A stretch of 31,357 nt of DNA from an uncultured Porphyromonadaceae bacterium (GCA_900550645.1 URTA01000030.1:1-31357), one strand, 5' to 3'. Positions 1-8,083 are shown, counted from the stretch's first letter. Program-made: numbers and translations. Notes: a model not told the origin generated them from the letters alone.

Positions 1-42
1 CAGGACTATCTTCGCGACTTGCTCCTGTCTGCTAAATTTTGA
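1..42 (+). CDS. C-terminal tail of an unidentified protein (partial)
   Basis: Frame 1 is open from the first base and ends at TGA 40-42, reading QDYLRDLLLSAKF. The residues look like an amphipathic protein end, and a clean promoter for the next gene begins about 30 bases later, which fits the end of an upstream gene. Thirteen residues are too few to identify a family, and a chance open frame of this length is possible. Confidence 0.35.
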   Translation, partial: QDYLRDLLLSAKF

Positions 43-74
43 TGCGGTTGCCCTGCAAACACCTCTCGCCGATT

Positions 75-104
75 TTGTAAAGTGGATTATTCTGACTAAT
101 TTTG
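75..104 (+). promoter_or_regulatory. Bacteroidota sigma-ABfr-type promoter for the alpha/beta hydrolase operon
   Basis: TTG at 75-77 and TAATTTTG at 97-104 are separated by exactly 19 bases, matching the Bacteroidota consensus TTG-N19-TAnnTTTG. The start codon of the following gene lies at 110, only 5 bases after the box, so the transcript would be leaderless or nearly so. Confidence 0.75.
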
Positions 105-109
105 CAATT

Positions 110-886
110 ATGGAAAAGTCAATCCAGATAGATGGCGTAAATATCAACTATGACGAGTGCGGGCCGGACGACGGTGCGCCGATCATATTGATGCACGGGT
201 GGGGCTGCCGGCTCGAGACGCTTGCAAGCATCCGAGATATCCTCACAGGCAAAATGCACGTATACAGCATTGACCTGCCGGGACACGGCAAAAGCGATGA
301 GCCGCCGGCTATCTGGGGCGTCGAGGAGTATACGCAGCTTGTAGAGAAGTTCATCAAGATGCTCGGCATTGACAACCCGATCCTGCTTGGCCACAGCTTC
401 GGCGGGCGCATTTCCATACTCCTCTCCTCTCGCAACCGCGTGAAAAAGGTGCTGCTCGTAGACGCGGCCGGCATCAAGCCGCACAGAAGCATGAAGTATT
501 ATTATAAGGTTTACACATACAAGGCTTTCAAGCATCTGGTGTACTTGTTTGCCAGCAAAAAACGAGGTGAAAAGATACTCGAAAAATACCGCAGCAAATC
601 AGGGTCGGCTGACTACGCCGCCGCCTCACCGACAATGCGTGGTATATTGAGCAAATGCGTCAACGAGGATTTGAAACACGTCATGCCTGACATCAAAGCC
701 CCCACGCTCCTCATCTGGGGCGAGAATGACACGGCAACACCGCTAAGCGACGCCAAAACGATGGAACGGCTCATACCAGATGCCGGGCTCGTGTCGTTCC
801 CTGATTGCGGGCACTATTCATTTCTCGACAACCCACGTGGATTCCGTGCGGTAATCAAAGAATTTCTAAAAGACGAACTGCAATGA
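110..886 (+). CDS. alpha/beta hydrolase fold protein
   Basis: A 258-residue cytoplasmic alpha/beta hydrolase; no signal peptide or membrane segment is visible. The oxyanion-hole motif HGWG lies at residues 29-32, the nucleophile elbow GHSFGG places the serine at residue 96, and the likely remaining triad residues are Asp207 (WGENDTATP) and His235 (CGHYSF). Length and motif order match small esterase/haloperoxidase-type hydrolases; the substrate cannot be told from sequence. Its TGA overlaps the ATG of the Mur ligase gene (ATGA at 883-886), indicating translational coupling, so it may act on an envelope precursor. ATG 110 is the start because the protein alignment begins there, although the promoter box ends at 104. 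Confidence 0.9.
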   Translation: MEKSIQIDGVNINYDECGPDDGAPIILMHGWGCRLETLASIRDILTGKMHVYSIDLPGHGKSDEPPAIWGVEEYTQLVEKFIKMLGIDNPILLGHSFGGRISILLSSRNRVKKVLLVDAAGIKPHRSMKYYYKVYTYKAFKHLVYLFASKKRGEKILEKYRSKSGSADYAAASPTMRGILSKCVNEDLKHVMPDIKAPTLLIWGENDTATPLSDAKTMERLIPDAGLVSFPDCGHYSFLDNPRGFRAVIKEFLKDELQ

Positions 887-2487
887 TTTCTACAACAGCG
901 ATTTTCAGCATAATCATACTTGCAATCTGCGGCGTGTACATGCTCGTCAATTTCAAGTATGACATACAGATGTTACAGCAAAACAGCTACCGCACTGACC
1001 GCTACTGGAGGTGGCTGAACGGCAACAAGATGACCGCATGGCGGCTCGTCGATGTCGCGTTGCTGCTGTTGCTGTTCTCGACACTGCTCAACCCTGTACT
1101 CAGCGCGATTATAGCAGCCGTGGTGCTGATAATCAAGACTGTCATGCTGCTACGGCGCAAATACAAGAAGCCGCTGGTATTCACCAACCGCGTCAAGCGC
1201 ATATACAGCGTAACGGCGGTGCTGGCTCTCGCCATTTATGCCGCAGCCATAGTCCTCGCCTACTCTGCCGACATGAAGCTGTACACCGGCGGGCAAGTGT
1301 CGCTCGGCGTGCTGCTTGTGGTGTCAATATTCTCATACGCCATTGTGACGCTTGCGCTGTGGATTCTCGCGCCGGTCGAGAAGGCAATCAACAAGCGTTA
1401 TTACAACGACGCAGCGCGGATACTGGCCTCGATGCCCGACATGAAAATCATAGGCATCACCGGCTCGTATGGCAAGACAAGCACCAAGCACTACCTGTAC
1501 CGCATACTCTCCGAACAGTTTGACGTGCTGATGACTCCGGGGTCGTACAATACCCCCATGGGGGTAATCCGCACCGTACGCGAGATGATGAAGCCCTACA
1601 ACGAGATTTTCATCTGCGAGATGGGCGCGAAGCAGGTGGGCGACATCAAGGAAATATGCGACCTGGTCCACCCCTCGATAGGCATTGTCACCGCCGTAGG
1701 GCCGATGCACCTCGAGTCGTTCAAGACCATTGAAAACGTGCAGGCCACCAAGTTTGAGCTTGTCGATGCCCTCCCCGCCGACGGACTGGCTCTGGTGAAC
1801 AACGATTTCGAATATTGCGCAAACCGCGAGGTCACAAACGTGCCGGTGATACGCTACGCCGTGTCCTCGCCCGACGGGGCGCAGTTCACCGCCAAGGACA
1901 TCAAATATTCGCATAGCGGCACAACATTCACTGTCGAAGGGCCGGACGGCTTCTCGCTCGAGCTGACCACCAAGCTCGTCGGCGAATGTAACATATCAAA
2001 CCTGCTCGCAGCTGTCGCTGTCGCCCTTCATCTGGGCATGAAGCCTGAAAGCATCAAATATGCCGTTGCGCAGATAGAGCAAGTCGAACACCGGCTCAAC
2101 ATGAAGCGCACAGCCGGCGGGGTGACCATAATCGACGATGCTTTCAACTCCAATCCGACCGGGTCTCGCATGGCAGTTGACGTTATCAGCCAGTTCACCG
2201 GCGGCAAACGCATCATCGTCACCCCGGGCATGATTGAACTCGGCGACAAGCAGTTTGACCTAAACCGCCAGCTGGGCGAACACATAGGCAAAAACGTTGA
2301 CATCGCCATTGTCGTTGGGGAATACAACCGCAAGGCGTTGACCGAGGGCATTCTGTCAACTGGTTTTGACGAGTCAAAACTGATAGAGGCCGACTCATTC
2401 CAGGAAGCGCAGAGACATCTGGCGGCGATACTCACAGCCGGCGATGTGGTGCTGTATGAAAACGACCTCCCGGACACGTTCAAATAA
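883..2487 (+). CDS. membrane-anchored Mur ligase, MurF-like
   Basis: A 534-residue ATP-dependent Mur ligase. ATG 883 overlaps the stop of the hydrolase and is preferred to an in-frame start at 805 inside that gene. Residues 1 to about 165 form several hydrophobic segments (about 4-22, 53-75, 80-92, 105-128 and 138-160). Then follow the P-loop GSYGKTS near residues 194-200, the MurF-type GSYNTPMG, the EMGAKQVGDI segment, TAVGPMHLESF, and the C-terminal ligase segment DDAFNSNPTGSR with GMIELGDKQ. These match MurF-type amide ligases, which join D-Ala-D-Ala to UDP-MurNAc-tripeptide. A canonical MurF is soluble and about 430-450 residues, so the polytopic N-terminus is the odd feature. It may be a paralogue acting on a membrane-associated or different substrate. 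I give no gene symbol because I cannot show it is the housekeeping enzyme. Confidence 0.8.
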   Translation: MISTTAIFSIIILAICGVYMLVNFKYDIQMLQQNSYRTDRYWRWLNGNKMTAWRLVDVALLLLLFSTLLNPVLSAIIAAVVLIIKTVMLLRRKYKKPLVFTNRVKRIYSVTAVLALAIYAAAIVLAYSADMKLYTGGQVSLGVLLVVSIFSYAIVTLALWILAPVEKAINKRYYNDAARILASMPDMKIIGITGSYGKTSTKHYLYRILSEQFDVLMTPGSYNTPMGVIRTVREMMKPYNEIFICEMGAKQVGDIKEICDLVHPSIGIVTAVGPMHLESFKTIENVQATKFELVDALPADGLALVNNDFEYCANREVTNVPVIRYAVSSPDGAQFTAKDIKYSHSGTTFTVEGPDGFSLELTTKLVGECNISNLLAAVAVALHLGMKPESIKYAVAQIEQVEHRLNMKRTAGGVTIIDDAFNSNPTGSRMAVDVISQFTGGKRIIVTPGMIELGDKQFDLNRQLGEHIGKNVDIAIVVGEYNRKALTEGILSTGFDESKLIEADSFQEAQRHLAAILTAGDVVLYENDLPDTFK

Positions 2488-2493
2488 CGGCAG

Positions 2494-2982
2494 ATGAAGA
2501 AAATCGGGATATTGAGTGACACCCATTCGTGCCACGACGAGCGTTATGCGTACTATTTCGCCGACTGCGACGAGATATGGCACGCCGGCGACCTGGGCGA
2601 CATTTCCATAGCCGACAGCCTTGCCGCAATCGCCCCTCTGCGTGCCGTAGCCGGCAACATCGACCACGGCGAGGTGCGCCGCCGCTTTCCGGAACTCGAC
2701 ATATTTGAAATCGAGGGAATAAAAGTGCTGCTGACGCACATCGGCGGCTATCCCGGACACTGGTCTCGCGGAATGAAAAGCCTGCTGCGCGAGAACGGCA
2801 TACAGCTGATGGTGGACGGCCACAGCCACATACTGCGCATAATGTATGACCGCGAACTGTCGTTGCTGCACGTCAACCCCGGCGCAGCCGGCACCCACGG
2901 CTGGCAAAAGAAGCGCACCCTCGTCACGCTCGTACTCGACAACGGCGACATACGCGACTGCAATGTCATCGAACTCGGATAA
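2494..2982 (+). CDS. YfcE/MJ0936-family metallophosphoesterase
   Basis: A 162-residue calcineurin-like phosphodiesterase. Metal-binding motifs are in order: Asp9 and His11 (SDTHS), Asp33 (HAGDLGD), Asn55 (AGNIDH), His82 (LLTHIGG), and His110/His112 (DGHSHI). The length is normal for the family, whose members hydrolyse phosphodiesters such as bis-p-nitrophenyl phosphate or cyclic nucleotides; the physiological substrate is usually unknown. It starts 6 bases after the Mur ligase stop, so it is almost certainly the third gene of the operon that begins at 110. A weak hairpin follows the stop near 3,000. No signal peptide is seen, so it should be cytoplasmic. Confidence 0.9.
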   Translation: MKKIGILSDTHSCHDERYAYYFADCDEIWHAGDLGDISIADSLAAIAPLRAVAGNIDHGEVRRRFPELDIFEIEGIKVLLTHIGGYPGHWSRGMKSLLRENGIQLMVDGHSHILRIMYDRELSLLHVNPGAAGTHGWQKKRTLVTLVLDNGDIRDCNVIELG

Positions 2983-3061
2983 ACCGCTCTAACATAGACG
3001 CTGTGAGCGTTGTTGTTACTATGATAATAGTCTGAAAAACTATCCCATTACCCCTGCGCAC

Positions 3062-3092
3062 TTGGGCATACCGGATATTTTTCCTAATTTTG
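3062..3092 (+). promoter_or_regulatory. Bacteroidota promoter for the amidase gene
   Basis: TTG at 3062-3064 and TAATTTTG at 3085-3092 are 20 bases apart. Transcription should start about 10-12 bases before ATG 3110. This rules out the in-frame TTG start at 3062, which lies inside the promoter. Confidence 0.7.
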
Positions 3093-3109
3093 CGCTAACA
3101 AACAGCTCT

Positions 3110-4858
3110 ATGAATTTTCTAAAACACCATATATACGCCCTGTTGCTGCTTGCCGTCATCTCGATGGTCATCGCGCCAATGTATGCCACAGCAAGCAGCA
3201 AGAAGAATTTTGTCGTGGTCATTGACCCCGGACACGGCGGAAAAGATAACGGCGAAACTGACAACAAAGCCGTCGAAAAGGAGATAACTCTCAATGTCGC
3301 CCTGCGGCTGCAAGAGATTCTGTCAAAGAAAAAAGGCTACAAGGTAATCCTGACGCGAAACGCGGACAAATCAGTCAACCTGCGCGACCGTTCCGCCAAG
3401 GCAAACAAGGAGAAAGCCGACCTGTTCATATCGCTGCACACCAATTATGCCGATGACGACACTCCCGACCGCCAGCAGATAGACGGCACTTCGATATATG
3501 TCCTCGGACAAGATGAGGAAATCGATGACGGCTTCGACGTGGCTGCCCGCGAAAACGCCGCAATATTCCTTGAACGCAACTACAAGGACAAATACGATTC
3601 ATTCGTCCCGGGCGAAGACGAGGGGTCGCTGACCGCGAAGTCCAAAGGCATATACGAGAACAGCGTCGGATTCGCCAGCGAATTGGAAGATGAACTGGCC
3701 AAAACGACAGGCCGTAAAATGAGAGGCATTTTCCACGACGGATTCCTCGTGCTGAAAGACGCTAATATGCCGGCTGTACTCATCGAAATGGACTTCATTT
3801 CCAACAGGCAGTCAGCACTTTACATAAATTCTTCTGTCGGTCAAAAACGAATGGCACAGGGCATCGCCAATGCCATAATCGTTTACCGCGACAAGATGAA
3901 GAAACTGGGCAGCAAAGCGTACCAATCGGAGGCCGAGGTGTCAAACGAAGACTGCTATGTCCTGGTAAGCAACACACCCTCTTCCAAGCGGTCAGACGTT
4001 GCCCCAAGCAAGCCTCAGTCACGACAGACCTCCATGCCCCGCAAACGCCGCTCCGCTTCGTCGCGCAAAGCCTCCTCGGAACGCAACCTCGAGACCGACA
4101 ACATAACCCTCCGCACGGAATCTACAGGTACAGCCGTAAGCAGCAACGCCAACAAGCAACACGCTGCTGCCGCAACACGTGAGGAAGAGCCCGTCCCGGT
4201 CAAGCAGAAAACCTCCGAAAAGCGTGCCGTCAAAAAGGAGGAGGCAAAAGCCCTCAAGCGCAACAAGAATAAGGACAAGAAGGACGAATCTGCCACCAAG
4301 CAGAATACCGACAAGTCCGACAAGTCCAAATCCGAAGACGAGAACAACGGCGAGGAAGTCCGCACTTTCGGCAACAAGAAAGTGGTCGTAAACCGGGCGA
4401 CATCGTCAAACCCTCGGTCGCTGAAAACTTCCAAGAACACCGTAGATACGAAACCCTCTGAAACCAAACAGAAGACAAGGGAAACAAAGGAGACGAAAGA
4501 GCCAAAGGCAAAGCCGACGGAGAAGCAGCAGGAGCAGTCACCCTCGCAGGAAGTCAAAAATGCTTTCTCCAAAACCAAGCAAGCCAAGGAGCAATCGAAC
4601 AAATCAGACGATCATTCCGTTGCCAAAAAGCGGACTGTCGTGAAACGCGACATCTCGGAGACCTCCTCCAAAAAACAGGACAAGGAGAACAAGAAAGCCG
4701 CCAAAGACGATAAGAAGAAGTCCAAGGCCGAGGCTGACAACGCAGAGGACAACAAGAGGCAATATGAAGCAGCCAAGAAGAAATCTGCCGACAACTACAA
4801 CGCCTCGTCCGCTCCGCGCTCCCTGAAAAGCCGGAAAAACAAGAAACAACAGAATTGA
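3110..4858 (+). CDS. N-acetylmuramoyl-L-alanine amidase (Amidase_3) with a long charged tail
   Basis: A 582-residue exported peptidoglycan amidase that should cleave the MurNAc-L-Ala bond. Residues 1-30 are a signal peptide or N-terminal anchor (hydrophobic 10-27). The catalytic domain runs from about 33 to 262, with zinc ligands His42 (DPGHGG), Glu56 and His110 (SLHTNY) and the catalytic Glu226 (LIEMDF). An extra segment at about 165-205 sits where regulatory helices occur in AmiC-type enzymes. From about 265 to the end, some 315 residues are almost entirely Lys, Glu, Asp, Ser, Thr and Asn, low in complexity and surely disordered. I see no LysM, SPOR or AMIN domain. The tail is far longer than usual for the family and could be a cell-wall-binding or spacing region. 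The start is set by the promoter just upstream. Confidence 0.9.
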   Translation: MNFLKHHIYALLLLAVISMVIAPMYATASSKKNFVVVIDPGHGGKDNGETDNKAVEKEITLNVALRLQEILSKKKGYKVILTRNADKSVNLRDRSAKANKEKADLFISLHTNYADDDTPDRQQIDGTSIYVLGQDEEIDDGFDVAARENAAIFLERNYKDKYDSFVPGEDEGSLTAKSKGIYENSVGFASELEDELAKTTGRKMRGIFHDGFLVLKDANMPAVLIEMDFISNRQSALYINSSVGQKRMAQGIANAIIVYRDKMKKLGSKAYQSEAEVSNEDCYVLVSNTPSSKRSDVAPSKPQSRQTSMPRKRRSASSRKASSERNLETDNITLRTESTGTAVSSNANKQHAAAATREEEPVPVKQKTSEKRAVKKEEAKALKRNKNKDKKDESATKQNTDKSDKSKSEDENNGEEVRTFGNKKVVVNRATSSNPRSLKTSKNTVDTKPSETKQKTRETKETKEPKAKPTEKQQEQSPSQEVKNAFSKTKQAKEQSNKSDDHSVAKKRTVVKRDISETSSKKQDKENKKAAKDDKKKSKAEADNAEDNKRQYEAAKKKSADNYNASSAPRSLKSRKNKKQQN

Positions 4859-4905
4859 CACGCGCAGCAATGCCGTAGAAACGTATAATTTCATAACCGC
4901 AACCA

Positions 4906-5814
4906 ATGAAAGAAAAGAAACTGTCGAAGAAACTGCTCGTAATCGGCGTATGTGTGATTGTCGCACTCACCGTCCTGTTCTTCGGTATCGACTACCTTAA
5001 GGGCATAAACCTGTTCAAGCCGGCAAACTTCTACACGGCTAAGTATGACAACGTTGCCGGGCTTGAAGTGGCGGCGCCTGTCACCATTGACGGATACAAA
5101 GTCGGACAGGTACGCGAAATCAACTTCAACTATGACAACCCCGGGCAGATAGAGGTCCTGATGGCTCTCAACAAGCAGCTGCAGATACCCGAAGACTCTC
5201 ACGCCGTAATCGCTGCAAGCATGCTCGGCGGGGCGTCCATAAATATCCAGCTCGGACACAGCAAGAAGATGATTCCGCTCGGCGGCGTTATCCCTACCGG
5301 CACCGCTCCCGACCTGATGGCTTCGTTGACCAATGACATCGTTCCGACGGTCAACTCCATACTGCCGAAGGTGGATTCGCTCATGTACAACCTCAATATG
5401 CTTGTGACCAACCAGTCGCTGCAAACGTCGCTGTACCGCCTGGACGGCATCACAAAAAATGTCCTGTTCGCGACAGACGGCCTCAACCGCACGATGAACC
5501 AGGATGTACCCTACATCATGCACCACGCCGGCCGCGTAACATACAACCTCGACACCCTCACCGGCAGCCTCGGCTCGTTCACAAACCAGCTGAACAACCT
5601 GCCCCTCCGCGAAACTATGGACAATGTCGAGTACGTTACCGCCAACCTGAAACGCTTCTCCGACCAGCTCAACGATCAGAAATCTTCGCTGGGACTGCTG
5701 ATGAACGACCCGGAGCTGTACAACAGGCTTACCCGCATTTCAGCTGACGTTGACTCGCTGATAGTTGACATACAGCGCAACCCGAAGCGGTACATCAGCA
5801 TAAAGCTGTTCTGA
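4906..5814 (+). CDS. MlaD/MCE-family lipid-transport protein
   Basis: A 302-residue protein with one N-terminal transmembrane helix (about residues 9-28) followed by an MCE domain (about 37-120, including the GLEVAAPVTIDGYKVGQV segment). The rest is a helical region with repeated heptad-like stretches to the end. MCE proteins form hexameric rings in the periplasm and carry phospholipids between the inner and outer membranes with an MlaE/MlaF ABC transporter. The permease and ATPase genes are not in this window. It starts 47 bases after the amidase stop on the same strand and probably shares its transcript. The pairing of an amidase with an MCE gene fits a general envelope-maintenance unit. 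Confidence 0.88.
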   Translation: MKEKKLSKKLLVIGVCVIVALTVLFFGIDYLKGINLFKPANFYTAKYDNVAGLEVAAPVTIDGYKVGQVREINFNYDNPGQIEVLMALNKQLQIPEDSHAVIAASMLGGASINIQLGHSKKMIPLGGVIPTGTAPDLMASLTNDIVPTVNSILPKVDSLMYNLNMLVTNQSLQTSLYRLDGITKNVLFATDGLNRTMNQDVPYIMHHAGRVTYNLDTLTGSLGSFTNQLNNLPLRETMDNVEYVTANLKRFSDQLNDQKSSLGLLMNDPELYNRLTRISADVDSLIVDIQRNPKRYISIKLF

Positions 5815-5846
5815 CACTTGCTCTCGGCATATCCCCGACTTGGTGC

Positions 5847-5890
5847 GGACACGGCACGCCGTGTCCCTACCCTGCCGCAGCAACGCGGCA
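5847..5890. repeat. REP-like palindrome, copy 1, with a second small hairpin
   Basis: GGACACGGC-AC-GCCGTGTCC at 5847-5866 is a perfect 9-bp inverted repeat, followed by CTACCCTGCCGC. An adjacent 6-bp hairpin, TGCCGC/GCGGCA, covers 5873-5890. The same 24-base core recurs at 7663-7686, and a diverged form occurs at 10405-10499. All copies are intergenic, as expected of REP elements. Confidence 0.75.
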
Positions 5891-5992
5891 TCAATAGGGT
5901 GACGACTCGACTGCCGCACACCACGGTCAAAACACAAAACCGTGGGTGTCAAACTCTTGTTATTATTTAACAGATTATCCCGGGGTACGGCA

Positions 5993-6023
5993 TTGCCCAT
6001 AACCCCGGAAATCACTAATTTTG
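5993..6023 (+). promoter_or_regulatory. Promoter for rpoD
   Basis: TTG at 5993-5995 and TAATTTTG at 6016-6023 are 20 bases apart, giving a leader of about 20 bases before ATG 6049. The primary sigma factor gene is thus itself served by a promoter of the primary-sigma consensus type. Confidence 0.7.
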
Positions 6024-6048
6024 CAGTAATTTTTGTGGTTCGACATCT

Positions 6049-6918
6049 ATGAGACAACTGAAAATAACCAAGTCCATCACCAACCGTGAGAGCGCATCTC
6101 TCGACAAGTATCTCCAAGAGATTGGCCGTGAGGAACTTATCACAGTGAGCGAGGAAGTGGAATTGGCCCAGAAAATAAAAGCAGGTGGCAAGGAAGGGCG
6201 CAAAGCACTCGACAAGCTGACACGCGCCAACCTGCGTTTCGTCGTGTCTGTTGCGAAACAGTATCAAAACCAGGGATTGAGCCTTCCGGACCTTATCAAT
6301 GAGGGCAACCTCGGCCTGATACGCGCCGCACAGAAGTTTGACGAAACTCGCGGATTCAAATTTATTTCATACGCCGTGTGGTGGATACGCCAGTCCATCC
6401 TCCAGGCTCTTGCAGAGCAGTCACGCATCGTGCGCCTCCCCCTCAACCAAGTGGGTTCGCTCAACAAGATAACAAAGGCTCTTTCCAAGTTTGAGCAGGA
6501 GAATGAGCGTCGCCCGTCAGCTGATGAGCTGGCAGAGCAGACAGGCATACCCGTTGACAAGATTACCGACACTCTCAAAGTTTCAGGTCGCCATATATCT
6601 ATGGACGCACCGTTCTCCGAGGGCGAGGACAATACACTGCTCGACGTGATGACCAACACCGACAGCCCGATGGCAGACTCTGCCCTCAACCAGGAATCGC
6701 TCTCCAAGGAGGTAGACCGCGCACTGCGCCAGCTCTACGACCGTGAGCGCGAAATCCTCAAAATGTTCTTCGGCATAGGTTGCCAGGAGATGACCCTCGA
6801 GGAAATCGGCGCGAAATTCGACCTCACACGCGAGCGTGTACGCCAAATCAAGGAGAAAGCAATACGCCGCCTCAAAGGCCAGAAGAGCAAGCTGCTCCAA
6901 AGCTACCTCGGCGAATAA
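6049..6918 (+). CDS. rpoD: Primary RNA polymerase sigma factor, RpoD/sigma-70 (sigma-ABfr type)
   Basis: A 289-residue sigma-70 of the short Bacteroidota type without region 1.1. It begins MRQLKITKSITNRES. The core helix region 2 shows LRFVVSVAKQYQNQG, the region 2.3/2.4 promoter-melting segment GFKFISYAVWWIRQSI and the QALAEQSRIVRLP segment. Region 3 covers about residues 150-200, and region 4 carries the helix-turn-helix TLEEIGAKFDLTRERVRQI near the C-terminus. It directs polymerase to housekeeping promoters and would read the TAnnTTTG boxes noted here. A paralogue lies at 13273-14139. The outer-membrane protein gene follows 34 bases downstream and may be cotranscribed. Confidence 0.95.
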   Translation: MRQLKITKSITNRESASLDKYLQEIGREELITVSEEVELAQKIKAGGKEGRKALDKLTRANLRFVVSVAKQYQNQGLSLPDLINEGNLGLIRAAQKFDETRGFKFISYAVWWIRQSILQALAEQSRIVRLPLNQVGSLNKITKALSKFEQENERRPSADELAEQTGIPVDKITDTLKVSGRHISMDAPFSEGEDNTLLDVMTNTDSPMADSALNQESLSKEVDRALRQLYDREREILKMFFGIGCQEMTLEEIGAKFDLTRERVRQIKEKAIRRLKGQKSKLLQSYLGE

Positions 6919-6952
6919 ACCGACACGACACCCAACCAAATACGCAAGACCT

Positions 6953-7585
6953 ATGGTATTCAAGAGTATCAAACGACTGTTGGCTGCTGTAGGCCTTTGC
7001 TGTATATTGTCAGCGGCCCATGCCGAAACCACAGACAATACAGGCAATGCTGACACAACAGCAACAGAAACTGCTGTGACAGCCTCCGGGGAACGCGAAA
7101 GCATTTTCGGCGACAAAACCCCTGCCCTTGACAAATCGCATTTCACGTGGGGCGCAGACGTAGGCGCATCTATCGACATGGGCGGATATGATATGTCAAC
7201 ATTCGACCTCGACATCGTCCTTGGCTACAAAAACACCCTCCTCCGCACCCTCGGTCTCAGTGCCGGCATACACCGCGACTTCCATACAGGGACTAACTTC
7301 ATTCCCCTCATGGCAGTGCTGCGCACCTCCTTCATTCCGCGCAAGACATTGTGCTTCTTCGACCTGAAAGCCGGCTACTCATTCAACACCGTCGGCGAGG
7401 AGAACAGCGGCGGCTTTACATTCAACGCCGGCATAGGCTTCAACCTGGCATCGTCCAAGCGGTTCAGAAGCCACCTGATACTTTCCTACCAGTTCATCCA
7501 CCTGAACGAACTCCAAGGGACAATGGTAGACCGGGTGAAAAATCACATCGACTTCATACAGCTTCACTTCGGCGTAAATTTCTGA
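6953..7585 (+). CDS. Small outer-membrane beta-barrel protein
   Basis: A 210-residue exported protein. ATG 6953 is chosen because it gives a classical signal peptide (MVFKSIKRLLAAVGLCC followed by AAHA, cleavage after about residue 24); an in-frame start at 6836 would sit inside rpoD. After a Thr-rich stretch (about 25-60) come alternating-residue strands with aromatic ends (TWGADVGASIDMGGY, FDLDIVLGY, LGLSAGIHRDF, FFDLKAGYSF, FTFNAGIGFNLAS, HLILSYQFIH). The protein ends in FIQLHFGVNF, a terminal strand with a final Phe as expected for BAM substrates. It resembles 8-stranded OmpA/OmpX-like barrels; no function can be assigned. Confidence 0.82.
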   Translation: MVFKSIKRLLAAVGLCCILSAAHAETTDNTGNADTTATETAVTASGERESIFGDKTPALDKSHFTWGADVGASIDMGGYDMSTFDLDIVLGYKNTLLRTLGLSAGIHRDFHTGTNFIPLMAVLRTSFIPRKTLCFFDLKAGYSFNTVGEENSGGFTFNAGIGFNLASSKRFRSHLILSYQFIHLNELQGTMVDRVKNHIDFIQLHFGVNF

Positions 7586-7662
7586 CCACAGCAGCGTATG
7601 CTTGGCATGCCGCATCCGTAACCGGATCACTGCAAATCAAACAATTACGCCCACCACCTTTC

Positions 7663-7686
7663 GGACACGGCACGCCGTGTCCCTAC
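7663..7686. repeat. REP-like palindrome, copy 2
   Basis: The 20-bp inverted repeat GGACACGGCACGCCGTGTCC (7663-7682) followed by CTAC is identical to the element at 5847. It lies 77 bases after the barrel gene, between that gene and the promoter at 7747. Confidence 0.75.
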
Positions 7687-7746
7687 TTGGCCGCGCATTC
7701 CAATGACGGTATTCATGACTGTTTGGCAACGCAGTATGTTAAATAT

Positions 7747-7777
7747 TTGCATAACTGCGGATAATGTCATAACTTTG
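7747..7777 (+). promoter_or_regulatory. Promoter of the candidate structured RNA
   Basis: TTG at 7747-7749 and TAACTTTG at 7770-7777 are 20 bases apart. No start codon of a plausible gene follows within 350 bases; the next protein starts at 8135. It therefore probably drives a non-coding RNA or a very long leader. Confidence 0.7.
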
Positions 7778-7782
7778 CATCG

Positions 7783-8083
7783 CTGACCGCAAGAAGCCCG
7801 GTCAAGGGTTTGGGGCGGGACAGCTGACATATTGTGAAAAGCGTTTACTCGACGCTCTTTCTTGGCCCGTTGAAACTTCGCAAACTTCATGGTTCGTCAA
7901 GATTGAAGCAACAGTAGATGCCAAAGCGGATATGTATATCACGGCTTCCGGCACGCGCGAGCGTCCTGGAAGCATCGTATCATATTCTGCGTGAGGCTTC
8001 TATGTTGCCCATTCTACGAACCAAGGCAATGCGAAGGCCTCAACGAGCAGGATAGGCAACGAAATAGGCACTCACGCTTTTTT
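7783..8083 (+). ncRNA. Candidate structured non-coding RNA, about 300 nt, family not recognised
   Basis: The segment between a consensus promoter (box ends at 7777) and a hairpin with a T-run has no convincing reading frame but many helices. These are GACCG/CGGTC (7785-7789 with 7799-7803) and AGCGT/ACGCT (7840-7844 with 7852-7856). There is a long hairpin at 7944-7973 with stems GCTTCC/GGAAGC, GG/CC and ACGC/GCGT capped by a GCGA tetraloop. The closing helix GCGTGAG/CTCACGC (7989-7995 with 8071-8077) has nested GTTGCC/GGCAAC and is followed by six T. I saw no RNase P, tmRNA or SRP signature. It lies about 0.9 kb downstream of rpoD, so a 6S-like role is conceivable but unproven; alternatively it is a long leader for 8135. 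Confidence 0.5.
7989..8083 (+). terminator. Terminator-like 3' domain of the candidate RNA
   Basis: GCGTGAG at 7989-7995 pairs with CTCACGC at 8071-8077, directly followed by TTTTTT at 8078-8083. An inner GTTGCC/GGCAAC helix (8004-8009 with 8055-8060) brings the arms together. The large loop makes it an unusual terminator but a normal RNA 3' domain. Confidence 0.45.
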
